64,000 nt of DNA from Psychrobacter maritimus (GCF_904846345.1 NZ_CAJHAJ010000005.1:124001-188000), one strand, 5' to 3'; shown: positions 26,531 to 35,178, numbered from the stretch's first letter. The notes: generated by a model not told the origin, from the letters alone. Made by a program: numbers and translations.

Positions 26531-28840
26531 ATGGATACCGCCCTATTGTTATCCGGCGTGGTTGGGCTTGGCATCGCCGCCCAATGGTTGGCTTGGTATT
26601 TAAAGCAACCGTCCATTTTGTTTTTATTACTGATTGGTATTATTGTTGGCCCGATATTGGGCGCTTTTGACCCTGACTTGGTGCTCGGCGAGCTGATGTT
26701 CCCTTTTATCTCGTTGGGCGTGGCGATTATTTTATTTGAAGGCTCGCTGACTTTAGAGTTTGATGAAATTAAACAGCACGGCTCTGTGGTACAGATGCTG
26801 GTGTCGGTCGGCGTACTTATTACCATTGCGATTGTGGCGCTATCGACTTACCTGTTGTTTGATGTCGACCCCTTGATTGCTTTGCTATTCGGTGCGCTGG
26901 TCTGTGTGACTGGCCCAACGGTTATTATGCCGTTGCTGCGCAGCGTGCGTCCCAATAAAACCATTTCTAACATTTTGAAATGGGAAGGAATTATCATCGA
27001 CCCTATCGGCGCGATTGCGGTGGTATTGGTCTATGAATATATCATCTCAGGCGGTGAAGCCAGTAGTATCTTGCTGTTTGCCAAAATCGTGGTATTGGCG
27101 GTAGCGATGGGCTTAGCTGGCGCGTGGGCATTGGCATTTTTAATGCGCCGCCATATGATTCCTGAGTTTTTACGCAATGTCTTTACCCTTGCCTTTGTGC
27201 TGCTACTATTTTCTATCTCCAACCATTTAGAACACGAGTCTGGCTTATTAACGGTCACCGTACTTGGAGTGGCGCTGGCTAACTGGCCAAAATTCCCACG
27301 TGAGACAATTTTAGAGTTTAATGAATCATTAACCATTTTATTGGTATCGGTATTATTTATCATTCTTGCTGCCCGCGTTGAGCTTGAAAGTTTGCTGAGC
27401 GTTGGCTTTGCTGGACTGGTGCTACTGGCTATTGTGATGTTTGTCGCACGTCCCTTATCAGTATGGGCCTCGTCTATTGGCTCCAATCTAAAAACCAATG
27501 AAAAGCTGATGATTAGCTGGATTGGCCCACGCGGTATCGTTGCCGCAGCTATCTCCTCACTGTTTGCTATTCGCTTGCAAGAGTATGATATTCAAGGTGT
27601 TGAGCTGCTAGTACCCTTGGTCTTCCTCGTCATTATTGGTACGGTAATGATTCAGGGCTTAGGCGCAAAAATGGTTGGGAATTTCTTGGGCGTACGTGAG
27701 CCTGAAACCAATGGTATCTTAGTCGTTGGCTCCAACCCTATCGCTTTATTGGTGGCAACGTCTTTAAAAGACCAAGGTTTTGATGTCGTCGTCGCGCACA
27801 ATAACTACACCAATATTGCCCGCGCGCGCATGAGCGGTCTGCGTACCTACTTTGGCAATCCCATCTCTGACCATGCCGACCATCACTTAGACCTTATCGG
27901 TATCGGGCGCCTATTTGCCATGAGTATGGATAAAGAGATGAATACCTTGTCCGAGATTCACTATCGTCATGAGTTCGGCGAGCGCAAACTGTATCGCCTT
28001 AAATTCAGTGATGAAAAAGTCAAAAGCGAGCGCGATGACAAGCAAGGCAATTTTCATTCGCAGTGGTTATTTGGCAAAGATGTCACTTATACCAAGCTTG
28101 CCAGTATGCTGTCGAAAAAAGCGCGTATTAAAATCACCAATATCACGGACAGCTATAGCTTTGAGCAATATAAAGCCGATAATAAGCAATTTGTACCGCT
28201 TTATACCGTCGATAAAGAAGGTAAGCTACACGTGATTACCGATAATTTCGATGGCACGGTACCACGTGATCGTAAGCTAATTTCATTGGTCGTCGACGAT
28301 GAAGTACAGCCAAAACCGGTCGATGTAACACCGAAACAAGAGCAAGCACGGGCGGCGGCAGATGCCAGCTTTGAGTCCAGCTCAAAAGCGCCTGAAAAGC
28401 GTCAAGAAACAGAGCTCACGGGCGCTAGTAATGACACCACGCTGCCGGAATCTACCTCAACAACGGCGAAAGAAGTCCATGAGGATATGGCAAAGGATAC
28501 TGATATAAAAACTGCGCAAGAAAATCCGTCCGATACTGTTACGCATACGCCTAATAAAACTCCAGCATCAGAGGTTAATGCTAAAGAAGTAGAGACTCAA
28601 ACGGCAGATTCTAATTCTACTGGCGCTGCTAATTCTACTAACGTTACCAATGCTCATAAAACTAAAGGAGTAATGTCGGATAATGCGACGGCAACTTCGA
28701 AAACCAAAACCTCTAGCAATACCAATGGTAATGGCAGCGCGCCGAAAACCAAAAAAGGTGCGCTTGACCCCAATCGTTTACCCGACTCCAGTGGCGACAA
28801 CATTGATAGCATTGATAGCATTGATATAAATAAAGACTAG
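26531..28840 (+). CDS. CPA1-family Na+(K+)/H+ antiporter with RCK domain and disordered tail
   Basis: A 769-aa inner-membrane antiporter. Residues 1 to about 385 hold some 12 hydrophobic segments of the CPA1 type, with VCVTGPTVIMPLLRSVRPN and the ion-site region KWEGIIIDPIGA (about 115-160). A TrkA-N/RCK-like nucleotide-binding domain starts at GILVVGSNPIALLVA (about 394) and runs to roughly 530. The last 170 residues (from about 600) are Thr/Ser/Asn/Lys-rich and probably disordered. AAAGGATTAATTT precedes the ATG. The closest named relatives I can think of are NhaP2/RosB-like exchangers; ion preference is not readable. Confidence 0.88.
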   Translation: MDTALLLSGVVGLGIAAQWLAWYLKQPSILFLLLIGIIVGPILGAFDPDLVLGELMFPFISLGVAIILFEGSLTLEFDEIKQHGSVVQMLVSVGVLITIAIVALSTYLLFDVDPLIALLFGALVCVTGPTVIMPLLRSVRPNKTISNILKWEGIIIDPIGAIAVVLVYEYIISGGEASSILLFAKIVVLAVAMGLAGAWALAFLMRRHMIPEFLRNVFTLAFVLLLFSISNHLEHESGLLTVTVLGVALANWPKFPRETILEFNESLTILLVSVLFIILAARVELESLLSVGFAGLVLLAIVMFVARPLSVWASSIGSNLKTNEKLMISWIGPRGIVAAAISSLFAIRLQEYDIQGVELLVPLVFLVIIGTVMIQGLGAKMVGNFLGVREPETNGILVVGSNPIALLVATSLKDQGFDVVVAHNNYTNIARARMSGLRTYFGNPISDHADHHLDLIGIGRLFAMSMDKEMNTLSEIHYRHEFGERKLYRLKFSDEKVKSERDDKQGNFHSQWLFGKDVTYTKLASMLSKKARIKITNITDSYSFEQYKADNKQFVPLYTVDKEGKLHVITDNFDGTVPRDRKLISLVVDDEVQPKPVDVTPKQEQARAAADASFESSSKAPEKRQETELTGASNDTTLPESTSTTAKEVHEDMAKDTDIKTAQENPSDTVTHTPNKTPASEVNAKEVETQTADSNSTGAANSTNVTNAHKTKGVMSDNATATSKTKTSSNTNGNGSAPKTKKGALDPNRLPDSSGDNIDSIDSIDINKD
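28803..28829 (+). repeat. 9-bp in-frame repeat at antiporter C-terminus
   Basis: The unit ATTGATAGC is repeated, with a third partly changed copy, encoding IDSIDSIDI just before the stop codon. Confidence 0.85.
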
Positions 28841-28869
28841 CGCAGTTTTGAAAAATTTCCCATAAACTA

Positions 28870-28902
28870 TAAAAGCCCCAACTCAGCAGTTAGGGCTTTT
28901 TG
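28870..28902. terminator. bidirectional terminator, antiporter / tmk
   Basis: AAAAGCCCCAACT and AGTTAGGGCTTTT pair (one mismatch) around CAGC, with TTTTTGCTT on the right. Confidence 0.78.
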
Positions 28903-28967
28903 CTTAATTACTGTAGGCTAACAATAATAATGCTAAATAGTATTAATCTGTTCGCTTTAAAACAACA

Positions 28968-29681
28968 TTACACCAATGCAAATTTTTCCTGAACGGTTTG
29001 CCAGATACGTTGACTGACTTGTTCGGCACTACCTGACGCATCAATACGCTGGATACGCTCAGGCTGCTCGCTGGCAAGGACACTAAAACCTTGATGCACT
29101 CTAGTAAAAAACTCCGTCGCCTGCTGCTCAAAACGGTCAGCGGCGCTACGTTTATTGGCGCGCGCCATCCCTTCTAATACTGGCAAATCTAGCCATAAGG
29201 TTAGCTCGGGTAACTGTACGACAAACTGACGGATAAGCATATCAATTTTAGCGCGTACAGCACTATCACCATGAGCACGCCCAAAACCTTGATAGGCAAC
29301 GGTCGAATCGGTAAAGCGGTCACATATCACCCACGTACCGCGTTGCAGCGCTGGTAAAATCACTTGCTGCAAATGGTCACAGCGCGCGGCAAACATGAGT
29401 AGCAGCTCAGTATCATCATTAATCGTGGTATCAGGGTCTAATAAAATAGCACGTAATTGCTCGGCAAACGGACTGCCGCCCGGCTCGCGGGTACGCAGAT
29501 AGTCGACACCTTTTGCTTGTAGCTGGTTACAAAGTTGCTCGATAGCGGTAGTCTTGCCAACGCCTTCAGTACCTTCAAAGCTAATAAAGCGCCCTTGAAT
29601 GGACGCTGTATTAGTAGACGCTGTATTAATAGGATAGCTAGACGCGTTTATTTGCGATGATTCTTCTGGTAATGCTGACAT
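28968..29681 (-). CDS. tmk: thymidylate kinase
   Basis: Tmk converts dTMP to dTDP. The P-loop FEGTEGVGKTT lies at residues 35-45, followed by REPGGSPFAEQLR (DR/E motif) and a LID region with DRFTDSTVAYQGFGR. The enzyme core starts at about residue 30; the first 29 residues are a polar extension containing a 15-bp duplication (29602-29631, NTAS repeated). AAGGTCATATC precedes the ATG. It is the downstream partner of mltG in the pabC-mltG-tmk group, which is split in this genome. Confidence 0.95.
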   Translation of the reverse strand: MSALPEESSQINASSYPINTASTNTASIQGRFISFEGTEGVGKTTAIEQLCNQLQAKGVDYLRTREPGGSPFAEQLRAILLDPDTTINDDTELLLMFAARCDHLQQVILPALQRGTWVICDRFTDSTVAYQGFGRAHGDSAVRAKIDMLIRQFVVQLPELTLWLDLPVLEGMARANKRSAADRFEQQATEFFTRVHQGFSVLASEQPERIQRIDASGSAEQVSQRIWQTVQEKFALV

Positions 29682-29702
29682 GATATGACCTTATGTCATT
29701 GA

Positions 29703-29750
29703 TGAGCGTTATGCCGTTATATAAATAGCTATATAACGACATAACGCTCA
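29703..29750. repeat. 48-bp inverted repeat between mltG and tmk
   Basis: Arms of 21 bases (29703-29723 and 29730-29750) match with one mismatch: TGAGCGTTATG and CGTTATATA against their complements, around a 6-base loop. No T-run follows on either strand, so it is not a normal terminator. It would form a strong hairpin in the mltG-tmk mRNA just above the tmk ribosome site. Confidence 0.88.
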
Positions 29751-29786
29751 GTACACGATAGGTTTTTGGAAATATAGAGGATTAAA

Positions 29787-31085
29787 TTACGGCGGCGGCG
29801 TTTGTGCTTTCTTTTGACGCATGACGCTTAGATAGTCTCTGACCGCTTGGTTATGCTCATTTAAGCTATTGGTAAATTTGTGCCCGCCGTTACCGGTTGC
29901 CACAAAATATAACGCTTCGCTATCGGCAGGATGCAAGGTTGCTTCAATAGAGGCAGCAGATGGCAGCGCAATTGGCGTAGGCGGTAAACCATCGATTTGA
30001 TAGGTGTTATAAGCCGTCTTTTCATCGATGTCTTTGCGGCGAATATTGCCTTCATAACGGCTACCCATACCATAAATAATGGTCGGATCGGTCTGCAAGC
30101 GCATGCTTTTATTCAAACGATTATTAAATACCGCCGATACCAAAGGACGCTCTTCTGCCACACTGGTTTCTTTTTCGATAATCGATGCCATCACTAGCGC
30201 TTCGTATGGACTGTTATAAGGTAAGTTAGGGGCACGATTCTCCCACGCCTTGGTCAATGCTTGCTGCTGACGCTTATACAAGTCGGTCAGTACCTGCTTA
30301 TCCGTGCTCCCTTCGCCATAATAATAGGTATCAGGGGCAAACCAACCTTCAAGATTGTGATTGACGATAGGGTCATTACTATTGACCACCGAATCTGGCA
30401 AGATGCCGACCAAATCCAAGGCCTGCGCAATACCGACATTGTCTCTATCATTACCACTCTCATCAATCAGCACTTCTTTTTTGATGCCTTTATTATCACG
30501 TAGCGCCTGATATAAATCTTTTGAGGTTTTGCCTTCGATGATTTGCACTTTTACCATCGCCGCCTTTACCCCTTGCCCAAGCACGTGCAGCGTTTCAGCA
30601 AAGGTCGGGTTTTCTGGTAATTGGTAAATACCAGCATGCAGCGGACCATCGACTTGTGATTTGATATACAGCTTAGCCACGCTGGCAGAAAACAGCGGTA
30701 TCTGCTGTTGCCACTGCGGCAGTAGCCCATAATACGTCTGACCCGCCTCAATCGTCACCATCTGCTGCGGCTGCTCAATACGTCCAAACAGCGTCTGATA
30801 AACCATCACCAAAAAAAACGCTGCAATCAGCCCAAGCACCAGTAATACCTGATAGCCGCGCTGCATAAAAAACGACGGATTATCGGCTTTATAGTGGCGC
30901 GGTTTATTATCACCGCTAATGAGCGAGATATCCGTCGCCGGTACTTCCTCTGCGGCAACGTCGTCAATGACGGGTTTTTTGTCCAACGCTGTGGTATCGA
31001 TAGGCTGATCAGCTGTGCCGTCATGGTCGTTTATTGGTGGCTCATCAGGACGTTCAGGCGGTATTTCAGGGGTTGGCTTGCTCAT
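29787..31085 (-). CDS. mltG: endolytic murein transglycosylase MltG
   Basis: MltG cuts nascent glycan strands in the periplasm and limits their length. A 77-residue, proline-rich cytoplasmic tail precedes one membrane segment (78-98), a LysM-like region and the YceG catalytic domain, with E304 in MASIIEKETSVAEERP matching the catalytic Glu of E. coli MltG. RLQTDPTIIYGMG and the C-terminal PTPIALPSAASI are also diagnostic. At 432 aa it is longer than E. coli MltG (340 aa), mainly through the N-terminal tail. Downstream is tmk; pabC, normally directly upstream, is 1.9 kb away. Confidence 0.95.
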   Translation of the reverse strand: MSKPTPEIPPERPDEPPINDHDGTADQPIDTTALDKKPVIDDVAAEEVPATDISLISGDNKPRHYKADNPSFFMQRGYQVLLVLGLIAAFFLVMVYQTLFGRIEQPQQMVTIEAGQTYYGLLPQWQQQIPLFSASVAKLYIKSQVDGPLHAGIYQLPENPTFAETLHVLGQGVKAAMVKVQIIEGKTSKDLYQALRDNKGIKKEVLIDESGNDRDNVGIAQALDLVGILPDSVVNSNDPIVNHNLEGWFAPDTYYYGEGSTDKQVLTDLYKRQQQALTKAWENRAPNLPYNSPYEALVMASIIEKETSVAEERPLVSAVFNNRLNKSMRLQTDPTIIYGMGSRYEGNIRRKDIDEKTAYNTYQIDGLPPTPIALPSAASIEATLHPADSEALYFVATGNGGHKFTNSLNEHNQAVRDYLSVMRQKKAQTPPP

Positions 31086-31256
31086 GGCAACTCGCGAGGC
31101 AGAAGTTTGCTAGAATTTAGCACTGAACTGGGTGATTTTCAATGGTATTTGCTTAGCTTATCGATTAACTTACTATTTGGCTTGAGAGTGATGGCTTAAT
31201 ATTCATCCTCTTTTATTGTTATTTCCCCGCTTGCCCATTGGTCACGAAAACTTATT

Positions 31257-32021
31257 ATGAACCTAAATTTCAATCAAAGTCTTGCCAAAAACTATCAGTC
31301 AGCAAGCCAAATCATTAGAGTGCTCAGTGAAGATTGGGTCGCTAAGCAAAGTTATTGCCCTAATTGTAATGCCGAACCATTGGCTGAATTTACGAACGGC
31401 AAGCCTGTTGCTGATTTTTATTGCGGACATTGCAGTGAGGAATATGAGCTAAAAAGTAAAAAGGCAAAATTAAGTCAGATTATTAATGATGGCGCTTATG
31501 ACACCATGATTGAACGTATCAACAGCGACAACAATCCAAACTTTTTCTTTTTAACGTATTCTCAAGCATTGAGCGTGAATAACTTTTTAATCATTCCCAA
31601 ACAGTTCTTTAAGCCGGACATGATTATAAAACGCAAGCCTTTATCCATCACTGCCAAACGCGCTGGTTGGGTCGGCTGCAATATTGATTTGCGTAAAGTG
31701 CCTGAATCGGGAAAAGTATTTTTGGTCAAAGACCAGCAAGTCATACCACGCGATGATGTCACCGAGCAATTTCAAAAAACCTTATTTCTGCGTCAGCAAT
31801 CACAGCAGACACGTGGTTGGACGTTGGATGTTTGGCAATGTATCGATAAACTCGATGCTAATTTTTCTCTCAATCAGGTTTATGCGTTTGCTGACTTATT
31901 AAAACTCAAACATCCTGAAAACAACCATATTAGAGATAAAATCCGTCAGCAATTACAAGTATTACGCGATAAAGGCATTATTGAATTTGCCGGTCGTGGG
32001 CACTATCGCAAATTATATTAA
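31257..32021 (+). CDS. dpnC: DpnI-type methyl-directed restriction endonuclease
   Basis: DpnI cuts GATC only when the adenine is N6-methylated. This 254-aa protein matches S. pneumoniae DpnI along its length, as I remember it, including the key positions: PD-(D/E)xK catalytic residues D53, E64 and K66 (VADFYC to YELKSK), zinc cysteines C34, C37, C56 and C59, and W138 in KRAGWVGCN, the winged-helix-side tryptophan that contacts the methyl group. The C-terminal winged-helix part (about 183-254, ending KGIIEFAGRGHYRKLY) is intact. There is no methyltransferase nearby and none is needed. The ribosome site is poor. The 3' end overlaps the next, convergent gene by 9 bp. Confidence 0.95.
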   Translation: MNLNFNQSLAKNYQSASQIIRVLSEDWVAKQSYCPNCNAEPLAEFTNGKPVADFYCGHCSEEYELKSKKAKLSQIINDGAYDTMIERINSDNNPNFFFLTYSQALSVNNFLIIPKQFFKPDMIIKRKPLSITAKRAGWVGCNIDLRKVPESGKVFLVKDQQVIPRDDVTEQFQKTLFLRQQSQQTRGWTLDVWQCIDKLDANFSLNQVYAFADLLKLKHPENNHIRDKIRQQLQVLRDKGIIEFAGRGHYRKLY

Positions 32022-32579
32022 ACGCTTTTCGTTATAACGCTCAGCTCTCGGTTGCCCTTTCTTATCGCGATAGACATCAGCTATCAACTCATCCCTATCG
32101 TCCCATAATGGTAAACGTGCCGATGCAACTAAACGGTCATGAAACTTATGCGGTGGATACTCCCAATCAATTTCATCATTGATTTTAAAAAAGTGCTCTT
32201 CTCGATAATCTACATAAGCGTGCATTCTATTTTTAACATAGTTATTCCAATGCCATACTAGCTGCAATGATGTGCGAGCAGGCTTAGTAAACTGCTTTAA
32301 ACTGACTGTTAACGCACGCCTTACTGGTTCATCGTTAGGAAAGACTTTAATACGTTGCTCGATAACTTCTTCTTGTGTTTCTGCATACTCAAACACACCG
32401 CCAAAGGCAATAAATCTCTTAAAGTCTTTTAAATACATAACGCCGAGCGATAATTGGGTAAATCGTGATAAATGAATAATTTCGTCAGGTTGTTCTTTTG
32501 CTAATTTGCAAATTTCATCAAAAACCATCAAGCGACGAATTTGTATTGGAATCCTGCTTTCTTCATAAATTGGATGCAT
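32013..32579 (-). CDS. unrecognised 188-aa protein of the DpnI cassette
   Basis: I do not recognise this protein. It has no signal peptide, membrane segment or cysteine. It is predicted mostly helical, rich in charged and aromatic residues, with a Trp/Tyr/His stretch in the middle (LVWHWNNYVKNRMHAYVDYREEHFF) and a basic C-terminus. AAGGAGGAATATCG before the ATG is the best ribosome site in this cassette, so it is translated. It converges on the DpnI gene with a 9-bp overlap and diverges from dpnD. A function in the restriction system, such as control or DNA binding, is suggested only by position. Confidence 0.75.
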   Translation of the reverse strand: MHPIYEESRIPIQIRRLMVFDEICKLAKEQPDEIIHLSRFTQLSLGVMYLKDFKRFIAFGGVFEYAETQEEVIEQRIKVFPNDEPVRRALTVSLKQFTKPARTSLQLVWHWNNYVKNRMHAYVDYREEHFFKINDEIDWEYPPHKFHDRLVASARLPLWDDRDELIADVYRDKKGQPRAERYNEKRLI

Positions 32580-32596
32580 CGATATTCCTCCTTTTA

Positions 32597-32701
32597 AAAG
32601 GCGCTATTGAACCTTTATGATTGAGAAAATATCATTGATCGATTTGCCTGAGCGCACAAGTCTTTGTCACAAAAGACGATCACTTCTTTTTAAGCGCCTT
32701 T
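32597..32701. repeat. paired 9-bp inverted repeats in the divergent dpnD leader
   Basis: AAAGGCGCT (32597-32605) and AGCGCCTTT (32693-32701) are exact complements 87 bp apart, flanking the region between the 188-aa gene and dpnD. Between them, GTCTTT and AAAGAC (32660-32677) form an 18-bp operator-like dyad. Confidence 0.65.
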
Positions 32702-32757
32702 GCTAAGCTAGCGGATATAAATCCTAAAGAAATTTTGATAAGCGTGTATTGAGAATA

Positions 32758-32958
32758 ATGATGATGAAAAACGATAAGAAAGCAGAGAAAACCTTTCAGA
32801 TAGAGATTGTCGAGACGCTAAGTAACCTCGTGGAAATTAGCGCAGAAAACGAGCAAGAAGCACTATTAAAAGCGCAAGAACTGTATCGCAATGAAGAGGT
32901 TGTTTTATATCCTGATAACTTAATTGACACCAAATTTAATATTTTTAAATACGGTTAA
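32758..32958 (+). CDS. dpnD: DpnD/PcfM-like protein
   Basis: The 66-aa protein matches the DpnD/PcfM family: FQIEIVETLSNLVEISAENEQEALLKAQELYRNEEVVL, then a D-x-LIDTKF ending. In S. pneumoniae dpnD is the second gene of the DpnI cassette; its function is unknown. Three ATGs are in tandem (32758, 32761, 32764), with TTGAGAATA before the first; the frame also opens at a TTG at 32749. The stop codon overlaps the pabC stop on the other strand by 4 bp. Confidence 0.85.
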   Translation: MMMKNDKKAEKTFQIEIVETLSNLVEISAENEQEALLKAQELYRNEEVVLYPDNLIDTKFNIFKYG

Positions 32959-33959
32959 ATCGCTTCAAAACTTACCACTTCACCCGAAAATAACCTCAGA
33001 CTGGTCATTGGCATAATACCGCGTAGCGCATTGCAAAAGAACAGCTGGCTTAAATGGGGTAAATCCTCATCTTGTAACGACCTGATGATAATAGGGTTTT
33101 TGCTAGTCGATAACCCATTGATAATGACTTGCCGCATCACGCCAGCGACGCCCGATTGCGCCATTGATGGCGTATACCATTGACCTTGGGTTAAATAGTT
33201 TGCTTTATCTTTATCAGACTTATTTTTTTCAACGTTGTCTTTATTAGCATTAACGGTATCGTTTATCTCTGATGATGGCGATTCTAGCAAGCGTGAATCG
33301 GAGAGCTGATAGAACACATTGCTCATCGTTCCCTCAACCCAGTGTCCGCTCATATCGCGTAACAGACCTTCACCGATGCTTGGTTTGATATTGTCTTCCA
33401 ATGCTTTGGCTTTGATAGCGTGCAGCTCGCCACTTGCCAGCACATTATCCAGACGATTTAAGCTTTTTAATCCAGCTAGCGGTGGCGGTAGGCAAGCAAT
33501 TTGAGAGGACAAGCAAATGCCGGCAGCGGTAGGTTGTAGCGGAATTAGTTTCCCATCAGGCAAAGACAGCGATTGCACAGTAGCAATACTCATTGGCGAG
33601 GATTTCAGCCAAACCTCGCAAGCACTGCCGGCAGTATTTGTTATATAACCATAACCACGAACTTCTTGGGCAGCACGCGTCACGATCAGTTTTAGCATAC
33701 CTTGCTGTAATTGCTTGGCATGCATCTTTAATATTATTAACAATGCGTCGCTGTCCAGCTGCAGTTGTAAGGCTATCGCATGAGAATTAAGGCGCTGCTG
33801 ATGATAGTCCAACCACAATATCTGTCCATCAATGACGCCCATAGTGGTAAAAAAACCATCGCCGTATGCCAATCCGCGATTGTCTAAGGACATAGCGAGC
33901 TTTGCAGCATCTGTCGTAGCGTTTGATGGATGTAAGCATATCCAGCTATTGGGCGACAT
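32955..33959 (-). CDS. pabC: aminodeoxychorismate lyase
   Basis: PabC releases pyruvate from 4-amino-4-deoxychorismate to give p-aminobenzoate for folate. It is a fold-IV PLP enzyme; the Schiff-base lysine is K165 in GLKSLNRLDNVLASGE. DNRGLAYGDGFFTTM is a typical start. At 334 aa it is longer than usual (about 270) because of a hydrophilic, repeat-like insert around residues 240-275. The frame opens at a TTG one codon earlier; ATG is preferred. The lipoprotein gene ends only 15 bp upstream, so the two are probably co-transcribed. Confidence 0.92.
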   Translation of the reverse strand: MSPNSWICLHPSNATTDAAKLAMSLDNRGLAYGDGFFTTMGVIDGQILWLDYHQQRLNSHAIALQLQLDSDALLIILKMHAKQLQQGMLKLIVTRAAQEVRGYGYITNTAGSACEVWLKSSPMSIATVQSLSLPDGKLIPLQPTAAGICLSSQIACLPPPLAGLKSLNRLDNVLASGELHAIKAKALEDNIKPSIGEGLLRDMSGHWVEGTMSNVFYQLSDSRLLESPSSEINDTVNANKDNVEKNKSDKDKANYLTQGQWYTPSMAQSGVAGVMRQVIINGLSTSKNPIIIRSLQDEDLPHLSQLFFCNALRGIMPMTSLRLFSGEVVSFEAI

Positions 33960-33974
33960 CAAGGCTAGCCCCGC

Positions 33975-34661
33975 TTATTTATCAGCGGTTTGAGCAGCGG
34001 ATTTATTAATCACTAGCATACAGCTATAAAACTCGCATTTTGCCAACTCTACTTTTTGACCGCCAATGACTTTATTTTTGACGATTTGACCATTGAGCAT
34101 ATCAGCGACCAGCTTACCGCCTTCATCACCCATCAATTGGCGCGCCAGCTGATAAGACTTTTTGGCATGGTTTTTACTAAGCTTTTTTTCATTATCAGAG
34201 TCTGTCGGATTGGCAAAATACCAGCCAAGCTCGAGATATTTTTCAGAATCAATCAGGTCTAGATACGGCGCATCGGCCTTCATAAAGCGATATTTGGATG
34301 CCGGATTACTGGCGTAGTCTAAGCTGTTTTCATCGGTGCTGACCACCTTACCAAACGCTGATTTTATCTCGCTCAGCTCGTCAACGTTGAGGGTTTTTAC
34401 TTTGCCCGTGCCCCATGAGGCGACATCATATTTTACTGGCGTACCTTGTTGAGCGGTTGCGCCATCTAAGTCAGCGTGCGCGGTGGTGTTTTCTTCTTTA
34501 GTCGGCTCAGCGACGGTCTGCTCGCTCTTCTCAGCGCTGGCGTCTTCAATTGTGACGCTCTCTTTGTTGCTATCACAGGCGCTCAAAGACACGCCAACTG
34601 CCATTATCGTACTGACCATAAGGGTCTGTAGGCTATTATTCCACATGGGCAATTTACTCAC
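33975..34661 (-). CDS. putative lipoprotein upstream of pabC
   Basis: A signal with lipobox LSAC is followed by a Glu/Thr/Asp-rich linker (about 60 residues) and a 150-residue globular domain with no family I know (two cysteines near the end, in KCEFYSCMLV). Several starts are possible: GTG at 34661 (SKLPMWNN), ATG at 34646, or an upstream TTG-type start at 34724; the first two give a normal signal. It sits directly before pabC on the same strand. Function unknown. Confidence 0.7.
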   Translation of the reverse strand: MSKLPMWNNSLQTLMVSTIMAVGVSLSACDSNKESVTIEDASAEKSEQTVAEPTKEENTTAHADLDGATAQQGTPVKYDVASWGTGKVKTLNVDELSEIKSAFGKVVSTDENSLDYASNPASKYRFMKADAPYLDLIDSEKYLELGWYFANPTDSDNEKKLSKNHAKKSYQLARQLMGDEGGKLVADMLNGQIVKNKVIGGQKVELAKCEFYSCMLVINKSAAQTADK

Positions 34662-35178
34662 ACTTTTATAAAGGTCTGAAAATGGTATTAACGAGCGGAC
34701 AGCGATGCCGCTGATAATGAACAATGTCTGTTAAGATTGTATCGTGATACGTTTTATTATTAACCTGTTGACGCGCGCTTTTTTAGCAACTGGTTTTTTA
34801 TCATATTCTTATATTTTCTTATCTTGCTTTTACACTTCTACAATTCATTGGCTTGTTCACAATGGTTTTTTTATCATGACTTGTCCACAATAACTAGGGC
34901 AGCCTGAAATCTTAATGCTCCCTAGTTTACCCAACTGCTTAACACTTGACCACCCTTTACGTTACGGATAGCACTCCCACAGAGTACAGATTTGTTAAAG
35001 ACCTCACGAGGTAAAAACAGCCTTTATTTAACGATTTGTTGGCGCAGCACACGTTTGTCAAAGATAGCGTTATCCCTTATGATAAATGGGTTATCTATTT
35101 TTATAAATTATCGCCTGTTAATTTTGCCACTGTTTTGCCTCTTTCACTATTTTGCCTCTTCTAGCCAGCGGACCTTTT
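34662..35178. other. divergent spacer lipoprotein gene - aroE
   Basis: No gene is supported. Two short motifs (CTTGTTCACAAT at 34852, CTTGTCCACAAT at 34880) look like single DnaA boxes; they are not enough for an origin. Confidence 0.5.

Noticed and set aside
31086..31256. Insertion-sequence remnant beside the DpnI cassette
   Set aside because: No transposase fragment, terminal inverted repeats or target duplication could be seen at either joint.
34850..34892. Two DnaA-box-like motifs suggesting an origin
   Set aside because: Only two weak boxes, no dnaA/dnaN/gidA neighbours and no AT-rich unwinding element of note.
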